Below, in pieces: positions 1 through 5,497 of a stretch of 21,060 nucleotides of DNA. Position 1 is the first letter of the stretch; each line of letters begins with the position of its first letter. The translations under genes and the position numbers were made by a program. This DNA is from a virus, in IMG/VR virus record IMGVR_UViG_3300017745_000075, positions 1 to 21,060 of that record; one strand, 5' to 3'. The notes beneath the pieces were generated by a model. The model saw only the letters and a list, made by a program, of their open reading frames with translations. It was not told where the DNA came from and searched no databases.

Positions 1-15
1 ATATAATTAATATAG

Positions 16-26
16 ATAGTGACTAT
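16..26. repeat. Short perfect palindrome ATAGT-G-ACTAT
   Basis: A 5-bp inverted repeat around a single central base lies near the left edge of the window, upstream of the first ORF. It could be a protein-binding site or a weak hairpin. Nothing in the sequence assigns a function. Confidence 0.3.
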
Positions 27-29
27 ATC

Positions 30-77
30 GGAGATAGGCGTAGAGATTAACACAGACAATTTACGCCTACTCCACCA
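30..77 (+). other. Strong leader hairpin ending in ACCA, tRNA-acceptor-like
   Basis: GGAG, a bulged A and TAGGCGTA (30-42) pair with TACGCCTACTCC (62-73), giving a 12-bp stem with one bulge and a 19-base loop (43-61). The stem is followed directly by ACCA (74-77). Twelve pairs plus A-CCA is the geometry of a tRNA acceptor stem stacked on a T stem. The loop, however, is too long and lacks the conserved T-loop sequence, so this is not a tRNA gene. It may be a structured leader RNA, or part of an integrase attachment site that overlaps a host tRNA or tmRNA 3' end. Both readings are inference. Confidence 0.5.
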
Positions 78-86
78 ATTATACGG

Positions 87-110
87 AGCTTAGCTATGAG
101 CTGAGCTTTT
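87..110 (+). terminator. Candidate intrinsic terminator or leader hairpin
   Basis: AGCTTAGCT (87-95) pairs with AGCTGAGCT (99-107) over 9 bp with one G-T wobble and a 3-base loop. A T-run (107-110) and further A/T follow. This has the shape of a rho-independent terminator. It lies 30 bases before the first ORF, so it could end transcription entering from the left or act as a leader attenuator. Confidence 0.45.
98..108 (+). repeat. Direct repeat GAGCTGAGCTT, copy 1
   Basis: This 11-mer also occurs at 716-726 and 743-753 inside the integrase gene. This copy forms the 3' arm of the leader hairpin. Three copies of a GC-containing 11-mer within 660 bases of AT-rich DNA is unlikely to be chance. 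Confidence 0.4.
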
Positions 111-139
111 ATTAACAAACTAACAACGGAGTAAGACTT

Positions 140-367
140 ATGTTTATGAGCTTAGAAAAGTTAAAAATAACAGAGGTAGAAGTAGAAAATGGCAAGTGGG
201 TTAAGGGTAAGTTTAAAGACCACAAAACGCCAAAAGAAAAGCACAAAGTTGTATTTGAAGATAGTTATACAAACTTAATGGAAATTGTGTCAGAAGCAAA
301 ACACGCCGCAGAGCGTAGCTCACACAATAAAATTATAGTTAGTTTTGAAATACAAGCGGAGTATTAA
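140..367 (+). CDS. Small early hypothetical protein, 75 aa
   Basis: I do not recognise this family. The protein is 75 residues, lysine- and glutamate-rich, with no membrane segment or signal peptide; its C-terminal half looks like a mixed helix/strand fold. It is the first ORF after the structured leader, in the position where T7-like phages carry early host-takeover genes, so an early regulatory or host-interaction role is possible but unproven. The start at 140 is preferred over the in-frame ATG at 146 because GGAG at 127-130 is spaced well for it. The next ORF follows after three bases, suggesting co-transcription. Confidence 0.7.
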   Translation: MFMSLEKLKITEVEVENGKWVKGKFKDHKTPKEKHKVVFEDSYTNLMEIVSEAKHAAERSSHNKIIVSFEIQAEY

Positions 368-370
368 TAT

Positions 371-565
371 ATGAGATATACTTATAATTGTAATGACGGC
401 TTGAATACTGATAAAAGCACAAATCATATTGAGGCTATGTCATATAAAAAAATGTTAAAAATACTGCCTTCAAAATATCCTGTAGGTACTATTGTTAATA
501 TTAGTTATACAAACAAAAAAGATAATTTGATTATTAAAGATGTAAAGGTTAGCTCTAATGATTGA
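371..565 (+). CDS. Small early hypothetical protein, 64 aa
   Basis: This is an unrecognised 64-residue protein, basic overall, with no obvious membrane segment. The second half contains a stretch of alternating hydrophobic residues suggesting beta strands (around PVGTIVNISYTN). A GGAG sits about ten bases before the ATG, and the gene starts three bases after the preceding stop, so the two are probably translated from one early transcript. Its last eight bases overlap a possible tiny membrane-protein ORF starting at 558. Confidence 0.62.
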   Translation: MRYTYNCNDGLNTDKSTNHIEAMSYKKMLKILPSKYPVGTIVNISYTNKKDNLIIKDVKVSSND

Positions 566-656
566 AATATTTTTAGATGCACCAATGGAGCTCAAGGTTT
601 TAATCTTGGGCTTCATGTTTTTATTAATTAAAGAAACATTAACAAAAAAGGACTGA
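558..656 (+). CDS. Possible 32-aa single-pass membrane microprotein
   Basis: ATG at 558 opens a 32-codon frame ending with TGA at 654-656. It overlaps the previous gene by eight bases and ends one base before the integrase ATG. The product has a short N-terminus (MIEIFLDAPMELK), one hydrophobic stretch of about 12 residues (VLILGFMFLLI) and a lysine-rich tail (KETLTKKD), as in tiny phage membrane proteins. The ribosome site is weak: only AAGG about nine bases upstream. The same DNA forms a 12-bp hairpin followed by T5, so it could instead be a terminator that happens to be open. It fills the gap between two genes exactly, which favours coding. Confidence 0.4.
   Translation: MIEIFLDAPMELKVLILGFMFLLIKETLTKKD
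585..622 (+). terminator. Candidate terminator upstream of integrase
   Basis: Bases 585-596 pair with 605-616 over 12 bp, including two G-T wobbles, around an 8-base loop; TTTTT follows at 618-622. The shape suits an intrinsic terminator separating the early leader genes from the integrase. It lies inside a possible 32-codon ORF, so the two readings compete. Confidence 0.38.
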
Positions 657-657
657 C

Positions 658-1464
658 ATGAAAACTATAAAAGAAATAAAAGACTCTATGCTTTGGGAAA
701 AGTGTCAAGACAGTAGAGCTGAGCTTTGTTTAAAATTTTTTGGAGCTGAGCTTAGCCCAAATGATATACACGAAGAGGACATTGAAGATTTAACGTCACA
801 TCTAAAACAACGTGGTATCAAGGGCTCTACAATTAACAGGTATCTTGCGAGTGTTAGTAAGATATTAAAATATGCTTATCAAAGACCTAACGTATACCAA
901 ATGAATAGAGTTCCGCACATAGTATGGCAGGAAGAGTCTAAAGCTAGACTAAGATTTATGACAGTAGAAGAAGAGCAGATTATGATTAAGATACTTGGCA
1001 AGAGTCCATATCTTAGTCTATTTTTATTTTTGCTAGATACTGGCGTTAGACTTGGTGAAGCTCTGTCATTTAAAAAAGATGCTATACAAAAATTAGACAA
1101 TAAGTATTTTATTGTGTTGTATGGTGATGAGACTAAAAATGGCACAACTAGGAGCGTACCTTTAACTAGACGTTGTGTTGCTATTGTAAATGCACTGGGT
1201 GATTTTAGCCATTTAGACTATAATATGACTGAGCGTGTTTGGACTAGATTAAGAAAAGACATGGGCTTAGCTAATGATAAACAGTTTGTTATACACTGTT
1301 TACGTCATACGTGTGCTTCAAGACTAGCTCAATCAGGTAAAGTAGAGTTACACTTTATTAAGGAATGGTTGGGTCATAAGTCGTACAACATGACGCTTAG
1401 ATATGCACATTTAATGCCTAAGAATCTATTAAAAGCTGTGTCTATACTTGAGGACTACAAGTAA
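658..1464 (+). CDS. int: Tyrosine recombinase integrase
   Basis: A 268-residue site-specific tyrosine recombinase that would integrate and, with helpers, excise the phage genome at an attachment site. The N-terminal part (about 1-95) has the SAM-like core-binding layout (ITRYLASVSKILKYAY-type helix near 59-75). The catalytic domain shows the full set of active-site residues: R131 (GVRLGE), K160, H213-x-x-R216 (HCLRHT), H240 (LGHK) and nucleophile Y249 (LRYAHL). The length is typical for compact phage integrases. AAGGA lies about eight bases before the start codon. Integrase next to RNA polymerase is known in marine T7-like cyanophages and pelagiphages, several of which integrate into host tRNA genes. 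The RNA polymerase follows, with the promoter motif beginning inside the integrase stop codon. Confidence 0.95.
   Translation: MKTIKEIKDSMLWEKCQDSRAELCLKFFGAELSPNDIHEEDIEDLTSHLKQRGIKGSTINRYLASVSKILKYAYQRPNVYQMNRVPHIVWQEESKARLRFMTVEEEQIMIKILGKSPYLSLFLFLLDTGVRLGEALSFKKDAIQKLDNKYFIVLYGDETKNGTTRSVPLTRRCVAIVNALGDFSHLDYNMTERVWTRLRKDMGLANDKQFVIHCLRHTCASRLAQSGKVELHFIKEWLGHKSYNMTLRYAHLMPKNLLKAVSILEDYK
716..726 (+). repeat. Direct repeat GAGCTGAGCTT, copy 2
   Basis: Second copy of the 11-mer also found in the leader, here inside the integrase N-terminal coding region, where it encodes part of an Ala-Glu-Leu motif. Confidence 0.4.
743..753 (+). repeat. Direct repeat GAGCTGAGCTT, copy 3
   Basis: Third copy, 27 bases after copy 2 and again encoding Ala-Glu-Leu. 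It continues as GAGCTTAGC (748-756), which also matches the 5' arm of the leader hairpin (86-94). The two integrase copies may partly reflect a repeated amino-acid motif, but the leader copy is not coding. Confidence 0.4.
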
Positions 1465-1481
1465 AGTACCCATAGTAGATA
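1463..1481 (+). promoter_or_regulatory. Candidate phage RNA polymerase promoter P1
   Basis: AAAGTACCCATAGTAGATA begins inside the integrase stop codon and precedes the RNA polymerase gene. It differs from the copy at 17050-17068 at one base and is close to the one at 3969-3987. A promoter here would let the polymerase transcribe its own gene and everything downstream. The assignment is inferred from recurrence and placement. Confidence 0.65.
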
Positions 1482-1515
1482 GCACAAATTAACACATAAA
1501 CTTATAGGAGTTAAT

Positions 1516-3963
1516 ATGACCAAGATATTAGAAATAATGCCTACTTTCCCTGACCAACAAGCTAATGAAAAAGAGATGGCTATTGCAGGGACTACAAGAA
1601 CCAATAAAAGACTTCATTCTCACATTGAGAGAGAAGAGGAAAGTGTTACCAGTTACGGTAAAGTAATGGTAGCCAATACAATCAGACCTTTAGCAATGCA
1701 CATAGGAGATTGGATTATAAACACCGCTAAGCGGACTGTATGTAAACCACCTATTGCTTTCACTAAGTTATGTGAAGTTCAACCTGAGATATTGGCTTTA
1801 ATTACTGGTAAACATATTATTAATACTATTACACAATATAAACCATTGACTGCTACATGTATTAGTTTGGGTGGTAAAGTTGAGACTGAGATTGCATTAA
1901 AAAATTTCAGACATTTAAACCCAGAGTTATACGACACAGTCAAACAAGACTTAGACAAAAGGTCTTGGAATTATACTTACAAACGTAGAAAACTTAGAGA
2001 GAGTGCTAAACGTGATGAAATCATGTCTTGGGAAGAGTGGACTACACCTACAAAATTACACGTAGGTTTAAGATTAGTAGAGCTTATGATTGAGTCTACT
2101 GGTATGATTGAGATAGGTTTAGAAACTGTCAAACATAAAAAAGCTAAGATTATAAAACAGACTCAGAAGACTAGAGAATGGATTAAAAATAGAAATGCTT
2201 TTAATGAATTACTTAATCCTGACTACATGATGACTGTAATGCCGCCTAAGATGTGGTCTACAGTTCATGGTGGTGGTTATTGGACTAAGGAATTACCAGA
2301 GTTAGATTTAGTTAAACAAAAGAATAAATTGTTTGCTAGAGAGTTGGCTAACTTTGACATGCCTAAAGTATACAGGGCGGTAAATGCTATGCAAACAACC
2401 GCATTTAAAATAAATAACTACATACTAGGCGTTATGGCTGAGGCTTGGGATAGAGGACTGTCTATAGGTGGTATGCCACCAATTACAAATCTTACAGTAC
2501 CCAACAAGCCTCACGACATAAAAGACAATAAAGAATCAAGACGTAAATGGAAGAAGGAAGCAGTTGTAGTGCACACTGAAAATGCACGTATGTTTTCTAA
2601 AAGAATGTTGTATGCAAAAATCTTACACTTAGGTGAAAAGTTTAAAACTTATGCTACAGTATACTTTCCAATGCAATTTGATTTTAGAGGTAGAGCATAT
2701 TGTGTCCCTGCTTTTCTTAACTATCAATCTATCAATGGTGCAAAAGCATTGTTGTCGTTTGCAAAAGGTAAAGCAATCACAAAAGAAAACAAAGGTGATT
2801 TTTGGTTGGCTGTGCATGGAGCTAATATGTATGGAGCAGACAAAATATCATTAGAAGACAGAGTACAATGGGTTGAAGACAATGAAGATTGGATTTTTAA
2901 ATGTGTTGAAGACCCTTTTACAAATAGACAATGGGAAGACGCAAGTAATGCTTTTCAATTTTTAGCTTGGGCTGAAGAGTGGAAAAGATTTAAAGCTGAA
3001 GGTTATGGCTTTGTATCTAACATTGTAGTTAATGTTGATGGCTCTTGTAATGGTTTACAAATTTATTCATTAATGCTTAGAGATGAAAAAGCAGGTGCAT
3101 TAGTAAACTTATTGCCAAGTGATAAGCCAAAAGACATTTATCAATTAGTTGCAAATTCTGTAACTGATAAGTTAAAAGAACATGTTAAAGAAGGTAAACC
3201 TTACGCTCAGCAATGGCTTGACTATGGAGTTAAGCGTTCAACAACCAAAAGAAGTATTATGACTATCTGTTATGGAAGTACCAGATATTCTTGCACTGAC
3301 TTTGTAGTTGAAGATTTAACTAAACGTAAAGACAAAGGAGAGGTTCACCCATTTGTTGATGACATGTTTAAACCTGCATCTTATTTAGCTAGTATAATAT
3401 GGGATAGCATTGGTGACAATTTAAAATCAGCAAGAGTAGGAATGAAGTTCTTACAGGATATAGCACGTATTGTGTCTAGGTTACAGTTGCCTATACACTG
3501 GGTTACGCCTGTTGGCTTTCCAGTATATCAATCATACCCTGAAATGAAGTCTAAAAGAGTTAAGGCTATGTTAATGGGTGAGGTTATTAAACCTCGTATT
3601 AATACTGAAAAAGATACAACAGACAAATTGCGAATGAGTAACGGAGTTGCACCTAATCTGGTTCACTCGGTAGACTCTGCCGCAATGATTGAAACTGTAA
3701 ATGTTGCAATGGATAATGGTATTATTAACTTTTGTAATGTTCACGACTCGTTTGGTACTACTGCGGCTGACGTAGAAGTTCTAAACACAAGTCTCAGAGA
3801 AGCGTTTATCAATATGTTTACTGAAAATGATATATTAGAAAATTTCAGAAATGATGTATTGAGACAGTTACCTGAGAAATACCATGATAAGTTACCTGAA
3901 GTTCCTCAAAAGGGTAATTTAGATATTAATGAATTGAGGAAAAGTAGGTTCTTTTTTGCATAG
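1516..3963 (+). CDS. T7-type single-subunit DNA-directed RNA polymerase
   Basis: An 815-residue single-subunit RNA polymerase (T7 gp1 family; T7's is about 883 residues) that transcribes the middle and late phage genes from phage-specific promoters. Palm and fingers motifs are clear: the QFDFRGRAY block; motif A with catalytic D508 (VDGSCNG); motif B K578 through Y586 (TTKRSIMTICYGS); motif C with H743-D744 (VHDSFGT). The C-terminus ends FFFA, comparable to the FAFA foot of T7. AGGAG lies upstream of the ATG at 1516. The N-terminal promoter-recognition domain (about 1-280) is much less conserved, as expected if promoter specificity differs. The recurring 19-base motif is the likely cognate promoter. 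A gp3.5-like lysozyme homologue downstream may bind and modulate it. Confidence 0.97.
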   Translation: MTKILEIMPTFPDQQANEKEMAIAGTTRTNKRLHSHIEREEESVTSYGKVMVANTIRPLAMHIGDWIINTAKRTVCKPPIAFTKLCEVQPEILALITGKHIINTITQYKPLTATCISLGGKVETEIALKNFRHLNPELYDTVKQDLDKRSWNYTYKRRKLRESAKRDEIMSWEEWTTPTKLHVGLRLVELMIESTGMIEIGLETVKHKKAKIIKQTQKTREWIKNRNAFNELLNPDYMMTVMPPKMWSTVHGGGYWTKELPELDLVKQKNKLFARELANFDMPKVYRAVNAMQTTAFKINNYILGVMAEAWDRGLSIGGMPPITNLTVPNKPHDIKDNKESRRKWKKEAVVVHTENARMFSKRMLYAKILHLGEKFKTYATVYFPMQFDFRGRAYCVPAFLNYQSINGAKALLSFAKGKAITKENKGDFWLAVHGANMYGADKISLEDRVQWVEDNEDWIFKCVEDPFTNRQWEDASNAFQFLAWAEEWKRFKAEGYGFVSNIVVNVDGSCNGLQIYSLMLRDEKAGALVNLLPSDKPKDIYQLVANSVTDKLKEHVKEGKPYAQQWLDYGVKRSTTKRSIMTICYGSTRYSCTDFVVEDLTKRKDKGEVHPFVDDMFKPASYLASIIWDSIGDNLKSARVGMKFLQDIARIVSRLQLPIHWVTPVGFPVYQSYPEMKSKRVKAMLMGEVIKPRINTEKDTTDKLRMSNGVAPNLVHSVDSAAMIETVNVAMDNGIINFCNVHDSFGTTAADVEVLNTSLREAFINMFTENDILENFRNDVLRQLPEKYHDKLPEVPQKGNLDINELRKSRFFFA

Positions 3964-3968
3964 GCAGA

Positions 3969-3987
3969 AAAGTACCCCTACTAGACA
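3969..3987 (+). promoter_or_regulatory. Candidate phage RNA polymerase promoter P2
   Basis: AAAGTACCCCTACTAGACA lies in the 41-base gap between the RNA polymerase and SSB genes, just ahead of an AAAAAGGAGA ribosome site. It matches the P1/P4 motif over 19 bases with three differences or fewer. T7 likewise has promoters between gene 1 and gene 2.5. Confidence 0.65.
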
Positions 3988-4004
3988 ATAAAAAGGAGAC
4001 ATAT

Positions 4005-4619
4005 ATGTCAAAAAACAATAATGTAAGGATTGTAACACCAGTTGGCGTTAGTCAATACGCATGGCTTACAACCCCTGATACACAATTTGATGCAGATGGT
4101 CATTATAAGACTAATCTTATTGTTAAGTCAGACGAGTCTCAATCAGTTGTCAAAGCGATTGATAATGAGATGAAGAAAAGTGTTACTCTTGCTAAAGAGA
4201 AGACTAAAGGTAAAGAACCTAAGATGGCTAATCTTCCATACGAGGAAGAAGTTATTGAAGGTAAACCTACTGGAAATCATATCTTCAAGTTTAAGACTAA
4301 AGCTAAAATCATAACTAGAGATGGAAAAGTTATTCCAAATAAAGTTGCTATCTTTGATAGCTCAGGGAAACCTATGATTGACGCTAATGTTTGGTCAGGT
4401 AGTGAAATGAAAGTATCAGCAGAGTTGATACCATATTACACTGCAATGGCAGGAGCAGGAGTTAGCCTTAGATTAAGAGCAGTGCAGATAACTAAACTTG
4501 TAGAGGGCGGAGCAGGTAACTCAAAAGGTTATGGCTTTGATGAAGTAAAAGATGGTTACGTTGCACCAGAAGACAAGACATTTGAAAATGAAGTGGCACA
4601 ATCACAAGCTGACTTCTAA
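4005..4619 (+). CDS. gp2.5-like single-stranded DNA-binding protein
   Basis: A 204-residue protein matching the T7 gp2.5 class of ssDNA-binding proteins, which coat single strands at the fork and recruit polymerase and helicase through an acidic tail. Support comes from the position directly after RNA polymerase, the size (T7 gp2.5 is 232 residues), the N-terminal VRIVTPVGVSQYAWL strand region typical of the phage OB-fold family, and a C-terminal acidic region (about 180-204) ending in a terminal aromatic (QADF). The C-terminal Phe is the hallmark residue in T7 gp2.5. A strong GGAGAC site precedes the ATG. The last 32 bases overlap the endonuclease gene in another frame. Confidence 0.88.
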   Translation: MSKNNNVRIVTPVGVSQYAWLTTPDTQFDADGHYKTNLIVKSDESQSVVKAIDNEMKKSVTLAKEKTKGKEPKMANLPYEEEVIEGKPTGNHIFKFKTKAKIITRDGKVIPNKVAIFDSSGKPMIDANVWSGSEMKVSAELIPYYTAMAGAGVSLRLRAVQITKLVEGGAGNSKGYGFDEVKDGYVAPEDKTFENEVAQSQADF

Positions 4620-4995
4620 TCAAGTAGGTCTAAAGTACGGATTTAGGTCAGGCTTAGAGATAGCAATATCAAAAGAGCTTGACTTAAATAAAGTTAAATA
4701 CGAATTTGAAACAATTAAATTAAAATACACTGTCCCAGAAAAAGTACACACTTATACTCCTGATTTTTATTTAAAAGAAAAAGAATTTTTTATAGAGACT
4801 AAAGGCTTATTTACTTCAGCAGATAGAAAAAAAATGCGGTTTATAAAAGAACAACACCCTGAGTTAGACATAAGATTTATCTTTAGCAACAGTAGACAAA
4901 AAATTAGTAAAAAAAGTAAAACAACATACGGAATGTGGTGTGAGAAATATGGTTTTAAATATTCTGACAAACATATTCCTAGAGAATGGTTATGA
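4588..4995 (+). CDS. gp3-like endonuclease I (Holliday junction resolvase)
   Basis: A 135-residue homologue of T7 endonuclease I, which resolves branched DNA and helps degrade host DNA. The catalytic set is intact: E24 (FRSGLE), D59 (YTPDF), E70 and K72 (FIETKG), with spacing nearly identical to T7 E20, D55, E65 and K67. The stretches EQHPELDIRFIFS and PREWL also match the T7 protein closely. I place the start at 4588, inside the SSB gene: upstream codons would add residues not seen in T7, and the T7-like FRSGLE motif falls at the expected distance from this Met. No strong ribosome site is seen, suggesting translational coupling. The stop overlaps the next start (ATGA). Confidence 0.93.
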   Translation: MKWHNHKLTSNQVGLKYGFRSGLEIAISKELDLNKVKYEFETIKLKYTVPEKVHTYTPDFYLKEKEFFIETKGLFTSADRKKMRFIKEQHPELDIRFIFSNSRQKISKKSKTTYGMWCEKYGFKYSDKHIPREWL

Positions 4996-5417
4996 GTAAT
5001 TTGAGAACAGAAACAAAATATATAGTTATACACAGTAGTGAGTCTTCTCCAAAAGAAAACTTTGATGTGAATGACATAGATACACAACACCGTAAAGACG
5101 GTCTATTTTCTTGTGCATTTCATAAAATAATTAAAAGAGATGGCACAGTGCAAGACGGTAGAGACATGCAAGTAGCAGGAGCTCATATCGCAGATGGTAA
5201 TTTAAAACTATCTAATAAAAATTCTATCGGTATCTGCCTAGTAGGCGGAAGAACCATAGACAATCAACCTGATTGTAACTTCACGTTCAAACAGTACACC
5301 GCTTTGGTTAAACTTATAAAAGAGTTGAAACAGAAGTACAAGGTTGATGTAGTAGGTCACAGAGATGTGGCTGACTCCGTATCTCCACACTTTGATGTAT
5401 CAGAGTTGTTGAGATAG
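4992..5417 (+). CDS. gp3.5-like N-acetylmuramoyl-L-alanine amidase homologue, active site altered
   Basis: A 141-residue Amidase_2 protein homologous to T7 lysozyme gp3.5. In T7 that protein cleaves peptidoglycan and also inhibits the phage RNA polymerase. Conserved features are YIVIHSS (H14, first zinc ligand), FHKIIKRDGTV, SIGICLVGG and VVGHRDVA (H123, second zinc ligand). The residue aligning with the third T7 zinc ligand, C130, is S131 (VSPHFDV); the one aligning with catalytic K128 is S129; and catalytic Y46 aligns with F43. Amidase activity may therefore be lost or changed, while a regulatory role could remain. The start at 4992 overlaps the previous stop as ATGA; ATG at 4986 is an alternative adding two residues. 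Position between gp3 and the helicase is exactly as in T7. Confidence 0.88.
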   Translation: MSNLRTETKYIVIHSSESSPKENFDVNDIDTQHRKDGLFSCAFHKIIKRDGTVQDGRDMQVAGAHIADGNLKLSNKNSIGICLVGGRTIDNQPDCNFTFKQYTALVKLIKELKQKYKVDVVGHRDVADSVSPHFDVSELLR

Positions 5418-5420
5418 TTT

Positions 5421-5465
5421 GTTAGGTGTAACAGAGAAGCGAGAGTAGATACTGTTACACCTTAC
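5421..5465 (+). other. Long intergenic hairpin between amidase and primase/helicase genes
   Basis: GTTAGGTGTAACAG (5421-5434) pairs with CTGTTACACCTTAC (5452-5465) over 14 positions with a single T-T mismatch; the inner 11 bp are perfect. The 17-base loop contains AGTAGATA, the same 8-mer as the 3' half of the promoter motif. No T-run follows, so a simple intrinsic terminator is unlikely. It could be an RNA processing site (T7 early and late mRNAs are cut at hairpins), an mRNA-stabilising structure, or a protein-binding site. Confidence 0.6.
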
Positions 5466-5497
5466 ATTTAACCCAAAACAATAAGGTAAAAAATTTT

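Noticed and set aside
21-36. GACTATATCGGAGATA resembles the 3' half of the T7 promoter (CACTATAGGGAGA)
   Set aside because: Only part of the site matches, with an insertion, and no second copy was found. The 19-base motif recurring at block boundaries is a better promoter candidate.
879-1145. Open frame of 88 codons on the minus strand inside the integrase gene
   Set aside because: It lies wholly opposite a gene with an intact catalytic domain, has Cys/Ser/Leu-rich composition typical of antisense shadows, and no ribosome site. The other minus-strand frames (for example 4767-5090, 6058-6291, 15975-16166, 20625-20954) were rejected for the same reason.
2633-2854. Overlapping + strand frame of 73 codons inside the RNA polymerase gene
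   Set aside because: It is out of frame with the highly conserved palm domain and has no family resemblance.
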